Origin: Anaerolineales bacterium
Lineage (GTDB): Bacteria > Chloroflexota > Anaerolineae > Anaerolineales > Villigracilaceae
Reading direction: 5' to 3'
Length of the DNA: 11,520 bases
Assembly: GCA_016789205.1 (NCBI GenBank)
Contig: JAEURF010000028.1
Coordinates: 1-11,520, forward strand
The translations under genes were made by a program, and so were the position numbers. Position 1 is the first letter of the stretch; each line of letters opens with the position of its first letter. The notes under the pieces are model-generated. The model was given only the letters and a program-made list of their open reading frames with translations. It was not told where the DNA came from and searched no databases. Below, in pieces: positions 1-6,977 of the stretch.

Positions 1-1
1 A

Positions 2-466
2 GCCCATAATTGGTTGCAAGACCAATTTCGCTTGCGAACGGTTGAAAAAACATATCTTGCATTGGTAGATGGAAAGCCGCCCACGCCTTCGGGTCGAGTG
101 GAAGCGTCTATCGGCAGAGATACACGTCACCGAAAAAAGATGGCAATTGTTCCGCCGGGCAAAGGACGTGAAGCTGTCAGTGAATATAAAACGCTTGAAT
201 CGTTTAAGAATCATACCTTGCTTGAATTTCACCCACTAACCGGAAGAACGCATCAAATCCGTTTGCATTGTCAATTTTTAGGATGTCCGATTGTTGGTGA
301 CTCGATTTATGGAAAGAAAAGCGTAACAGTTGAAATTAACCGGCATTTTCTTCATGCCGCAAAGTTGAGTATTGTTTTGCCAAATGAAACGAAACCGCAC
401 GTCTTTGAAGCAGAATTGCCAGATGAGTTGAAATATGTTTTGGAGGATGTAAGAAAGTATGAATGA
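2..466 (+). CDS. RluA/RluD-family 23S rRNA pseudouridine synthase, C-terminal part (5' truncated)
   Basis: This is the C-terminal portion of an RNA pseudouridine synthase of the RluA/RluC/RluD family, cytoplasmic enzymes that isomerise specific uridines in 23S rRNA. The reading frame is open from the first bases of the window, so the gene begins upstream. The retained part shows 'RTVEKTYLALVDG' near its start and the hallmark block 'HPLTGRTHQIRLH', followed by 'GCPIVGDSIYGKK' and a late 'FLHAAKLS' segment, all typical of the end of the catalytic domain. The catalytic aspartate (the HRLD motif) and any N-terminal S4 domain lie outside the window, so the exact subfamily and target uridine cannot be assigned. 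Its last 8 bases overlap the start of the threonine aldolase gene, which suggests coupled translation. The family call is secure; RluD rather than RluC or RluA is only a guess. Confidence 0.93.
   Translation, partial: AHNWLQDQFRLRTVEKTYLALVDGKPPTPSGRVEASIGRDTRHRKKMAIVPPGKGREAVSEYKTLESFKNHTLLEFHPLTGRTHQIRLHCQFLGCPIVGDSIYGKKSVTVEINRHFLHAAKLSIVLPNETKPHVFEAELPDELKYVLEDVRKYE
442..446 (+). promoter_or_regulatory. Ribosome binding site of the threonine aldolase gene
   Basis: GGAGG lies within the coding sequence of the preceding pseudouridine synthase gene, 12 bases before the ATG at 459. It supports this start and translational coupling of the overlapping pair. Confidence 0.55.
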
Positions 467-1499
467 AGAATACATAGACCTTCGTTCCGATACCGTCACC
501 AAGCCTACACCTGAAATGCGTGAAGCCATGGCAGAAGCCGAAGTAGGTGACGATGTTTATATGGACGATCCAACTGTCAATGAATTGCAAGTAAAAGCGG
601 CGGAAATGCTCGGCAAAGAAGATTCGCTTTTTGTTCCATCAGGTACGATGGGAAATTTAATTGCTTTAATGGTGCATTGTCAACGTGGCGATGAAGTTAT
701 TCTTGGAGATAAATCTCATATTTATTTAAATGAAGCAGGCGGTATGTCTGCATTGGGTGGAATTCAACCTCACGTGGTGATGAATCAAAAAGATGGCACA
801 TTGGCATTGGATGACATCCGCGCTTCGATTCAAAGTGAAGATGTACATCATACAATTACAAAGTTGATTTGTCTTGAAAATACGCAGAATGTTTGTGGCG
901 GTGTGCCATTGACTGTGGAATATACAAATCAAGTGGGTGAGATTGCTAAAGAAAATAACTTGGCATTGCATATTGATGGTGCCAGAATTTTCAATGCGGC
1001 AACTGCTTTGAACGTAGATGTAAAAGATTTAGTTGCATCTGCTGATTCAATTATGTTTTGTTTGAGCAAAGGTTTGGTTTCACCGATTGGTTCGATGTTG
1101 GTTGGAACAGAAAAATTTATTGACCGTGCAAGGCATTTACGAAAAATGTTGGGCGGGGGAATGAGGCAAGTTGGTGTAGTTGCTTCTGCCGGATTAATTT
1201 CATTGGAAAAAATGACGAAACGATTAGAGCAAGACCATGCTCGCGCAAAGAAACTGTATGCGGGCTTGAAGCAAGTCTCAGGGTTGGTTTTAGAGGCGGA
1301 GCCGAAATCCAATATGGTGTATTTTAATATCGCGAGTCATGTCACTTTAAACGATAATCAAATTATTGATGAAATCAAAAAATATGGCGTGATGGTAGAT
1401 TGGGCGGCTTCGCGTCGCTTTCGTTTGGTGACTCATTATTGGGTGGACGATGCAGGTGTGGAAAAAACCGTGAAGGCGTTTGCAGAAGTATTGAAATGA
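459..1499 (+). CDS. ltaE: Low-specificity L-threonine aldolase
   Basis: This complete 346-residue PLP-dependent fold-type I enzyme cleaves L-threonine and L-allo-threonine to glycine and acetaldehyde in the cytoplasm. The length is normal for the family. The N-terminal 'LRSDTVTKPTPEM' signature is at residues 8-20. 'PSGTMGN' (60-66) forms the phosphate-binding loop. His86 in 'GDKSHIY' is the likely ring-stacking residue. 'HIDGARIFNAA' (171-181) carries Asp173, expected to bind the pyridine nitrogen, and Arg175. Lys204 in 'CLSKGLVSPIGS' is the expected Schiff-base lysine. The start codon lies inside the end of the pseudouridine synthase gene. A GGAGG sequence at 442-446 lies 12 bases upstream, a slightly long but usable ribosome binding site. 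The two genes probably form a unit, though their functions are not obviously linked. Stereospecificity (low-specificity or L-allo) cannot be read from the sequence. Confidence 0.95.
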   Translation: MNEEYIDLRSDTVTKPTPEMREAMAEAEVGDDVYMDDPTVNELQVKAAEMLGKEDSLFVPSGTMGNLIALMVHCQRGDEVILGDKSHIYLNEAGGMSALGGIQPHVVMNQKDGTLALDDIRASIQSEDVHHTITKLICLENTQNVCGGVPLTVEYTNQVGEIAKENNLALHIDGARIFNAATALNVDVKDLVASADSIMFCLSKGLVSPIGSMLVGTEKFIDRARHLRKMLGGGMRQVGVVASAGLISLEKMTKRLEQDHARAKKLYAGLKQVSGLVLEAEPKSNMVYFNIASHVTLNDNQIIDEIKKYGVMVDWAASRRFRLVTHYWVDDAGVEKTVKAFAEVLK

Positions 1500-1543
1500 T
1501 TAATCAGAAAATGCAATCACTTGCGGGTCTTCGATAATCATTT
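1494..1543 (+). terminator. Possible hairpin at the convergent gene ends
   Basis: AAATGATTA (1494-1502) is the exact reverse complement of TAATCATTT (1535-1543), and T-rich sequence follows (T run 1541-1546). The 32-base loop contains a small inner inverted repeat, GCAA/TTGC (1513-1516 and 1521-1524). Read on the plus strand this is a weak candidate for an intrinsic terminator of the aldolase gene, located across both stop codons and within the end of the opposing gene. The stem is AT-rich and the loop is long. On the minus strand no T-tract follows the stem, so it would not work well in that direction. I regard it as a possible structure, not an established terminator. Confidence 0.3.
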
Positions 1544-4500
1544 TTTCAAATGCTTCTACGATGTTGGGGTCAAATAAAATTCCGGCTTGTTCACGCAAAT
1601 ATTCAAGCGCTTCTTCAGTTGAAATTTTTTGACGATATGGGCGATTGCTTGTCAGCGCATCAAATGCATCAATGACTGCAAACATGCGTGCCAAAATAGG
1701 AATCTCTTCACCTTTTAAACCAGCGGGATAACCTGTTCCGTTCCATCGTTCTTGATGATGACGGATTAATGGAATTGTATCTTCCAAAAATGGGATGCCT
1801 TCAACAATTTTTGCTCCAATATCTGGATGCATTCTCATCATTTTCCATTCTTCTTCATTTAATTTACCGGGCTTATGAAGAATGGTGTCGCTGATGCCAA
1901 TTTTTCCAATATCATGTAAAAGCGAACCGCGTTCTAAAACTTTTAATTGGTCGTGTGAATAGCGAAGTGCTTCTCCGAGTTTTACAGCCATGTGACTGAC
2001 GCGAATGCTATGACCTTCTGTTTCGCGGTCTCTTGCATCTAATGCGGAAGTGAGCGATGCTAACGTTTGGTCATACGTTGATTCGAGCATATCATACGCG
2101 GCTTTGATTTCGACGGCTTGGCGGCGAGATTCTGCTAACAACATAGAACGCTCTAACGCAATGGCGGCTTGATTCACCAGCGCTTGCATATCATTTGGGT
2201 TTGTAGCAGGGTTATTGGTTTGGTCATCTGGTGATTCCATCCAAATCGCTCCATAATTTCTGATGGGCGTTTTTATCGGAATACAACTTCTAATTCCAGA
2301 TTGACCTTGCGAAAAATAAATTAATTGCCCGGCGTTCATCGCATCTTTGATTAATTTCATCGGATGGCGTGAGCCATGTTGTAAACCATTCGCATCAATT
2401 TTTACTTCGGCAACAATGCTTTCATCTACATTCAATAGAACAATCCCAGTTGTTGTGCTTCGCGAAAGTTTGTGAGCAGTTTGGGCAATGTCTGAAGCGG
2501 CTTCTTCTAAATTTTCAGCTTGAATAATTTGATTACTCAAACGATATAGCAAAGAAGTAATCCGCAAGGAGGACCGTAATTCTTGTTGAAGCCATGTACT
2601 TTCAAATGCGCCAGCCGCTTGAATGGCGAGCAGTTCTGCCAAAGATTCATCATTCTCTGTAAAGAAAACCTCATTTTGTTTTCCAAATGCAAAAATGGCG
2701 CCAATGTTGACTTGATGCCAACGAATTGGAATAGCAATCATGCTTCGGAGGTTTGGGTTTTCAATGGTTAAATGTGAAGTTGCTGAATACTTGCGTATAT
2801 CACGGATGCGAAAAGGCTGGCTGGCTTGAAAAATAATTTGAAGCAGACCTTCGGATGTCAGTGATTTTTCTAAAGACTCTAATAAATGTGGCGCATTGCC
2901 AGACGATGCACTTTGAATAAAATTTCTCTCTTGCCCTAATTGGATATGCACAAACGTGAATCTCGCTTGCAGGATTTCTCTTGTAATTGAGGCGACATCG
3001 CGCGCGGTAGAATTCGGGTCAACCACAGAGGAAAACTGACTGCCCGCCTGAATCAGATTCATTAACCTTTGATGATATCCAGACCGTTCCCACGCGCGAA
3101 TTAATTCCGCGGCAACGGCTTCGGCTAAGCCAATGTCAATACTGCTGAACGCATTCAAGTGTTCACTATTGAATGCAATCATGCCATGCACATGACCATT
3201 CGATATTAATGGAATCACCACGGCTGATAAACTATGTTCATCTTTGAATTGAATGTAATCAGGGTCTCTTCGCAAATCATTGACGATTTGAGTTTTTCTT
3301 TGTCGAAATGCTCGTCCGATTAATCCTGTTGAAGCACTTTGACGATAGCCCGGCGGAGCCAAATTGATTTGTTTGCCTGCCGCAGAAAGCATCATAAAAT
3401 CCTGCGTTTCAGGTTCATGGATAAATACCGTCGCAAGTGAGCAATTCAACGCGCGATCTAATGTGTTAACAGTTAATTGCGCCGCAACGGGTTGGTCTAA
3501 CTGATTTTCTAACTGTTGGCTGAGTTCCATTAACAAAGTCAATTGAGCGTTGCGCTTTTTTTCATTTGCAACTTGACGTGAAAGCACATTCAACTGGTCT
3601 GCTTGTGCGTTGAGTTTGAGGCGTGTGCCTTCTTTCGAAAGCACAAATGGTTTAACATATTTTCCAAATCTTGTATTCCAAATTGAAAGCGAGTCATCTG
3701 AGTTTTCGGTGGTTTCTTCGGTCTCTTCTTCACTTCTATTCAATTCTTGCATCAAGCCGTTCATGGTTATGATAATGGTGATGCCTTCAAAATAAACCAC
3801 CACTGTAAATATCGTAAAAAATATGAAGGCGGCTTCACGCGCAGTCACAATCGCATTATGTTGACCATCTATCGACTGGTCTAAAACAAACAGCAATGCC
3901 CCTAAAAAAATTAACACCGATAACTCAATGGTACAGGCAATCATAACCACCCTGCGCCCTAAAATATCCCCTTCGGGTAAGCGGATTTGCTCCCAAGGCA
4001 ATAAATCACCAAGCAAAATCATGATGATTAATACAACAGGAATAATCAGGTTCGCGCCATAAATAGACGGCACAAAAATAAAGCACCATGCAATCCACGG
4101 AATAGCTTGCAGGCGTAAAACATATTTGCTGTATTTCGGAAAAGCAATTAATACACTTGCCGCTAAAAATGATAGTATAAAAAATGCAATCCCCAAATAG
4201 GAGAGATAGCCCGCCACTCTAATTTGTGATGAATCGATTTTCGTAACTGCCAAAAAGATACCGGTTGCAAAACCCGCCAATGCAAATGTAAAATTTAAAG
4301 CGTCAAAGCCATTGAAGCGTGTCGAGGCGGAGATAAAAATTAAAACAAATTGCATCAGCCCGGCGAAGAAAAGAATCGCTCCTTCCACCCAAAAGTTGTT
4401 CCTTAAATATAGCGCGGCAAATAAAATCAAAAGAAAACTAGAAAATGCTTGTAAAAATCTTGCCCGCCAAATTGACCAATTTGCTACGGTGAGAGTTTGT

Positions 4501-4670
4501 AACAGCAATGCAGTTGCAAAACTAACGCCGCCTAAAATCATTACAACTAAAACAGGTTGGTTGGGTGTGACAATGTTTAATAACCCCGGAATCAATAACA
4601 GGCTGACGCCTATTCCGCCTAAAAGTAACGATGAAAATATGTTGAAATTGTTTTCAGATGGATGACGCAT
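1500..4670 (-). CDS. Membrane-anchored GAF and HD-GYP domain protein, probable cyclic-di-GMP phosphodiesterase
   Basis: This 1056-residue protein has an integral membrane half and a signalling half. Residues about 12-305 contain eight to ten hydrophobic segments. A charged linker (313-326) and a probable coiled coil (about 345-395) follow. Three GAF-like regions come next: about 375-525, 540-690 and 700-845. The first is the clearest ('GLIGRAFRQRKTQIVNDLRRDP', with 'VVIPL' after it); the third is the most divergent. The C-terminus (about 870-1050) is a full HD-GYP domain, with Glu883, His887, 'HDIGKIG' at 919-925, His948, 'HHQERWNGTGYP' at 971-982 and 'DAFDALTSNRPYR' at 1001-1013. The metal ligands are intact, so hydrolysis of c-di-GMP is expected on the cytoplasmic face, controlled by ligands of the membrane or GAF parts. 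An in-frame TAG lies just upstream, making the ATG at 4670 the first possible start, but no good Shine-Dalgarno sequence precedes it. It has no receiver domain or kinase. Confidence 0.93.
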   Translation of the reverse strand: MRHPSENNFNIFSSLLLGGIGVSLLLIPGLLNIVTPNQPVLVVMILGGVSFATALLLQTLTVANWSIWRARFLQAFSSFLLILFAALYLRNNFWVEGAILFFAGLMQFVLIFISASTRFNGFDALNFTFALAGFATGIFLAVTKIDSSQIRVAGYLSYLGIAFFILSFLAASVLIAFPKYSKYVLRLQAIPWIAWCFIFVPSIYGANLIIPVVLIIMILLGDLLPWEQIRLPEGDILGRRVVMIACTIELSVLIFLGALLFVLDQSIDGQHNAIVTAREAAFIFFTIFTVVVYFEGITIIITMNGLMQELNRSEEETEETTENSDDSLSIWNTRFGKYVKPFVLSKEGTRLKLNAQADQLNVLSRQVANEKKRNAQLTLLMELSQQLENQLDQPVAAQLTVNTLDRALNCSLATVFIHEPETQDFMMLSAAGKQINLAPPGYRQSASTGLIGRAFRQRKTQIVNDLRRDPDYIQFKDEHSLSAVVIPLISNGHVHGMIAFNSEHLNAFSSIDIGLAEAVAAELIRAWERSGYHQRLMNLIQAGSQFSSVVDPNSTARDVASITREILQARFTFVHIQLGQERNFIQSASSGNAPHLLESLEKSLTSEGLLQIIFQASQPFRIRDIRKYSATSHLTIENPNLRSMIAIPIRWHQVNIGAIFAFGKQNEVFFTENDESLAELLAIQAAGAFESTWLQQELRSSLRITSLLYRLSNQIIQAENLEEAASDIAQTAHKLSRSTTTGIVLLNVDESIVAEVKIDANGLQHGSRHPMKLIKDAMNAGQLIYFSQGQSGIRSCIPIKTPIRNYGAIWMESPDDQTNNPATNPNDMQALVNQAAIALERSMLLAESRRQAVEIKAAYDMLESTYDQTLASLTSALDARDRETEGHSIRVSHMAVKLGEALRYSHDQLKVLERGSLLHDIGKIGISDTILHKPGKLNEEEWKMMRMHPDIGAKIVEGIPFLEDTIPLIRHHQERWNGTGYPAGLKGEEIPILARMFAVIDAFDALTSNRPYRQKISTEEALEYLREQAGILFDPNIVEAFEKMIIEDPQVIAFSD

Positions 4671-4696
4671 TGACTAGAGGATAGCATAAGAAACAA

Positions 4697-4726
4697 AATT
4701 TATCTAGAACGAGTTCTTGTTGACAA
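4697..4726 (-). promoter_or_regulatory. Possible promoter of the HD-GYP gene
   Basis: Read on the minus strand, TTGTCA (4726-4721, five of six matches to TTGACA) and TAAATT (4702-4697, four of six matches to TATAAT) are separated by 18 bases. Transcription would start about 20 bases before the ATG at 4670, giving a very short leader with no evident ribosome binding site. The match is moderate and the AT-rich context makes chance matches possible. Confidence 0.35.
4706..4717. repeat. 12-base interrupted palindrome AGAAC-GA-GTTCT, candidate operator
   Basis: AGAAC and GTTCT form a perfect inverted repeat separated by GA, in the middle of the divergent intergenic region. It falls between the possible -35 and -10 elements of the minus-strand promoter and about 45 bases upstream of the plus-strand -10 element. 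That is a suitable place for a regulator of the HD-GYP gene. It resembles the GAAC/GTTC half-sites of Gram-positive LexA boxes, but the spacer is 2 bases instead of 4, so I do not call it a LexA site. Confidence 0.3.
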
Positions 4727-4761
4727 TGAGCACTCTGCTTACAATGGCGCATCCTGATTTC

Positions 4762-4770
4762 TGATATAAT
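4762..4770 (+). promoter_or_regulatory. Extended -10 promoter for the purine nucleoside phosphorylase operon
   Basis: TGATATAAT contains a perfect TATAAT hexamer (4765-4770) preceded by the TG of an extended -10 element (4762-4763). No good -35 sequence lies at the right distance, which is typical of extended -10 promoters. The expected start of transcription is near 4777, giving a leader of about 57 bases before the ATG at 4834. This is the only strong promoter seen for the six-gene plus-strand run. Confidence 0.6.
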
Positions 4771-4773
4771 TTG

Positions 4774-4836
4774 TTCGCAAATCGGCTTTTGGGGCTACAG
4801 CCATTTGCAAATTTATGAGGATAGGTTTCGCAAATG
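4774..4836 (+). promoter_or_regulatory. Leader of the PNP gene with two mutually exclusive hairpins
   Basis: GCAAAT occurs three times (4777, 4807 and 4830), and ATTTGC (4803-4808) can pair with either outer copy. Helix A pairs GCAAAT-c-GGC (4777-4786) with GCCATTTGC (4800-4808) around a 13-base loop. Helix B pairs CATTTGC (4802-4808) plus AAA (4809-4811) with TTT (4826-4828), a bulged C, and GCAAATG (4830-4836). Helix B includes the whole start codon and leaves the Shine-Dalgarno-like GAGGATAGG (4817-4825) in its loop. Both use the same central strand, so they cannot form together. This could be a translational switch. The repeats could equally be a protein-binding site on DNA. I do not recognise a known riboswitch class in it. 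Confidence 0.35.
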
Positions 4837-5670
4837 CAAAAATTTATTTCCCTTAATCAAATTGATGAAATTGCAGAAAAGATAAAAAGCCAAATTTCGA
4901 TTCAACCCATCGCTGGGATTATTCTCGGCTCGGGGCTTAACGGGCTGGCTGATTCTGTCGCGGATGCAGTTTACATCTCTTATAGCGACTTGCCAAACTT
5001 CCCCGTTTCTACGGTGCATGGTCATGTCGGCAGATTTGTGATTGGCAAATTGGAAGATAAGCCTGTGCTCGTCATGCAAGGACGTATTCATTATTATGAA
5101 GGCTACACAATGGGTGAATGTACTTTGCCCGTAAGAGTTATGCAGAGGATGGGCATCCCAAGCCTCATCGTCACGAATGCGGCGGGTGGTGTCAATCCAG
5201 ATTTTACGCCGGGCGATGTCATGTTAATTACTGACCAATTAAATCTCATGGGCATGTCTGGACTTAATCCACTCATGGGACCCAACTTAGATGAAATTGG
5301 ACCGCGCTTTCCAGATATGAGCCAACCCTATGATAAGGCATTGTGTGATTTGACTCGCAAAGTTGCCAAAGAAAACGGAATTAATTTACAAGAAGGTGTG
5401 TATGCAGGTTTAAGCGGACCTTCATTTGAATCTCCAGCAGATTTAAGATTCTTGCGGCTAATTGGTGTAGATGCTGTTGGCATGTCCACTGTGCCGGAAG
5501 TGATTGTCGCAAGGCATGGCAATATGCGTGCGTTAGGTCTTTCGGGCATTAGTAATAAAGCCAATTTAGACGGCTCAACCATCACAACCCATGAAGAAGT
5601 GATTGAAGCTGGTAAAGTGATTACCCCTAAAGTTGAAAAAATTATTCGCGGTGTACTACGCGGACTGTAA
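4834..5670 (+). CDS. punA: Purine nucleoside phosphorylase, trimeric 6-oxopurine (inosine/guanosine) type
   Basis: This 278-residue cytoplasmic enzyme of purine salvage uses phosphate to split inosine or guanosine into the base and ribose-1-phosphate (or the deoxy forms). It matches the trimeric, mammalian-like family in length and motifs: 'GIILGSGLNG' (28-37), 'VHGHVGRF' (61-68), 'MQGRIHYYEGY' (81-91), 'VTNAAGG' (113-119), 'GPRFPDMS' (156-163), 'YAGLSGPSFESPA' (190-202), 'VGMSTVPEV' (215-223) and 'GISNKA' (238-243). Ser33, Arg84, His86, Tyr88 and Ala116 fall at the same numbers as in human PNP. Glu199, Met217 and Asn241 correspond to human Glu201, Met219 and Asn243, the glutamate and asparagine reading the 6-oxopurine base. 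The enzyme should therefore prefer hypoxanthine and guanine over adenine. It is the first gene after the extended -10 promoter and probably heads the operon. The symbol punA follows common usage for this family. Confidence 0.96.
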   Translation: MQKFISLNQIDEIAEKIKSQISIQPIAGIILGSGLNGLADSVADAVYISYSDLPNFPVSTVHGHVGRFVIGKLEDKPVLVMQGRIHYYEGYTMGECTLPVRVMQRMGIPSLIVTNAAGGVNPDFTPGDVMLITDQLNLMGMSGLNPLMGPNLDEIGPRFPDMSQPYDKALCDLTRKVAKENGINLQEGVYAGLSGPSFESPADLRFLRLIGVDAVGMSTVPEVIVARHGNMRALGLSGISNKANLDGSTITTHEEVIEAGKVITPKVEKIIRGVLRGL

Positions 5671-5682
5671 ATTAGACCCATC

Positions 5683-6363
5683 ATGATAGAGTTTTATAGA
5701 TTCCTCGACACCTATGAGGCGTTGATTTATATTTTGCTGGCGATTGGCGGTATGTTTTCATTTCGCTGGTTGTTGCGCTCATGGCGTGAATGGCGAATTG
5801 CAGTATTTAGTTTAGAACGTGAATTTTCAGGTCGTCGCTTAGCGCGTTCTACAGCGATTTCTATCATCATAGCGATTTTATTTTGCGCTGAATTTTTTAT
5901 CGCCTCATTTGTTATCCCCGGCTTGCCAGCAGATTTCTTCGTCTCAACGCCCACATTAGATTTTATTTCTACACCAACTGGCACGTTATCACCTGAGATT
6001 CAAACTCAACTTGCCAACTCACCTGCCAATTTGCCTGAAGCAAATACAAGCGGATGTGTGCCAAATCAAATTGAACTTACCTTTCCACAAGCCGGCGATG
6101 AAATTTCTGGTGCGATTGAATTAACTGGCACAGTCAATATTCCCAATTTTGGCTTTTATAAATATGAAGTCGCTCCTGCTGGTAGTGACACATGGGCAAC
6201 TATTGCGGCGGGGCGTGCAGTGGTCAATGCTGGTGCACTTGGGCGTTGGGATACAACTGCGCTTACACCCGGTGATTATCAATTACGGCTTGTCGCTATA
6301 GATAATGAAGGTACGATTTTGCCCGCCTGTATTGTGCCAGTTCGTGTCACCTCTTTGCAGTAA
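5683..6363 (+). CDS. Two-pass membrane protein with extracytoplasmic beta-sandwich-like domain, function unknown
   Basis: I do not recognise a named family for this 226-residue protein. Residues about 12-30 and 57-80 are hydrophobic segments separated by a basic, Arg- and Trp-rich stretch (28-55) that should be cytoplasmic. This predicts a hairpin with both ends outside. A Thr/Ser/Pro-rich linker (88-123) leads to a domain at about 125-226 with the pattern 'LTFPQAGDEISGAIELTGT' (132-150) and, later, 'GALGRWDTTALTPGDYQLRL' (184-203). From memory, similar modules occur at the ends of secreted and penicillin-binding proteins of Anaerolineae, with an Ig/fibronectin-like fold. Cys125 and Cys216 bracket the domain and could form a disulfide. 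It starts 12 bases after the PNP stop with no clear Shine-Dalgarno sequence, so it may be translationally coupled. A cell-surface or envelope role is inference only. Confidence 0.85.
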   Translation: MIEFYRFLDTYEALIYILLAIGGMFSFRWLLRSWREWRIAVFSLEREFSGRRLARSTAISIIIAILFCAEFFIASFVIPGLPADFFVSTPTLDFISTPTGTLSPEIQTQLANSPANLPEANTSGCVPNQIELTFPQAGDEISGAIELTGTVNIPNFGFYKYEVAPAGSDTWATIAAGRAVVNAGALGRWDTTALTPGDYQLRLVAIDNEGTILPACIVPVRVTSLQ

Positions 6364-6375
6364 ACTTATAGCGTT

Positions 6376-6387
6376 ATAAAATTTTAT
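6376..6387. repeat. AT-only palindrome in the 39-base gap before the acetyltransferase gene
   Basis: ATAAAATTTTAT is a perfect 12-base palindrome overlapping a TATAAA (6375-6380) that could act as a -10 element. No convincing -35 element stands at the right distance. It could be a weak internal promoter or chance in AT-rich spacer DNA. Confidence 0.2.
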
Positions 6388-6402
6388 TAATAGGAATGAT
6401 GT

Positions 6403-6942
6403 ATGTCTGAAATTCAACTTCGCCCAACTGTGGCAACCGATTTACAAAAATTAATGGCGTTTGACCATGCAACCACCAGCGACTCAGTTTGGCAGTTGGA
6501 ATTGAAGCGAGATTCAGGTCAAGTAGCAACAACCTTTCGCGAAGTCCGTTTGCCACGTTCCATTAATATCGAATATCCACATAACAAATTCGCCTTAGCA
6601 GATGATTGGGTCAGAAAATCTATGATGTACACAGCTTTGATAGGACAAGACCCAGTCGGCTATATTTGCTTATTAGAACGCGGTACCGCCTCTGTCGTCT
6701 GGATAACTGATTTGGTCGTGGAAACATCCTCTCGCCGACGCGGCGTGGCTTCTGCATTGTTAGCCTCTGCGCAAGGTTGGGCAGAAACGCGCCAACATCG
6801 CCGCTTAATTTTTGAAATGCAATCAAAAAATTTACCAGCCATCCGCTTGGCTCAAAAATTCGGCTACGAGTTCTGCGGTTATAATGACCAATATTATCTA
6901 AATCAAGATGTCGCTTTGTTCTTTGCAAAGATTCTAAAATAA
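6403..6942 (+). CDS. GNAT-family N-acetyltransferase
   Basis: This 179-residue protein has the GNAT fold and should transfer an acetyl group from acetyl-CoA to an unidentified amine or protein N-terminus in the cytoplasm. The start 'IQLRPTVATDLQKLMAFD' (4-21) is the usual first strand and helix. 'WITDLVVETSSRRRGVASAL' (100-119) holds motif A, with the acetyl-CoA pyrophosphate loop R111-R-R-G-V-A116. 'SKNLPAIRLAQKFGYEFCGYN' (141-161) is motif B, with the typical 'A..(L/F)..K(L/F)GF/Y' helix that precedes the last strands. AGGA at 6392-6395 lies 7 bases before the ATG and supports this start. The substrate cannot be told from sequence. The N-terminal half (residues 25-65) is less typical and may shape the acceptor site. 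It sits in the operon between two membrane proteins, 35 bases before the next gene. Confidence 0.9.
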   Translation: MSEIQLRPTVATDLQKLMAFDHATTSDSVWQLELKRDSGQVATTFREVRLPRSINIEYPHNKFALADDWVRKSMMYTALIGQDPVGYICLLERGTASVVWITDLVVETSSRRRGVASALLASAQGWAETRQHRRLIFEMQSKNLPAIRLAQKFGYEFCGYNDQYYLNQDVALFFAKILK

Positions 6943-6965
6943 AACTTGACTGAAATGATTTTATT

Positions 6966-6971
6966 GGAAGG
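6966..6971 (+). promoter_or_regulatory. Ribosome binding site of the membrane GAF-HTH gene
   Basis: GGAAGG lies 6 bases before the ATG at 6978 and fixes that start. It is one of the clearer Shine-Dalgarno sequences in the window. Confidence 0.6.
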
Positions 6972-6977
6972 TATCGT

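Noticed and set aside
4706..4717. LexA/SOS box
   Set aside because: The GAAC/GTTC half-sites fit, but the spacer is 2 bases where the Gram-positive LexA box has 4. Neither neighbouring gene is a typical SOS gene.
4720..4745. TTGACA (4720-4725) with TACAAT (4740-4745) as a plus-strand promoter
   Set aside because: The two hexamers are good, but the spacer is only 14 bases, too short for normal sigma-70 use. The extended -10 at 4762-4770 is the better candidate.
4774..4836. Purine or preQ1 riboswitch upstream of the phosphorylase gene
   Set aside because: The leader is about 60 bases, and I cannot find the conserved three-way-junction core of purine riboswitches or the C-rich loop and A-rich tail of preQ1-I. 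It is kept only as an unassigned structured leader.
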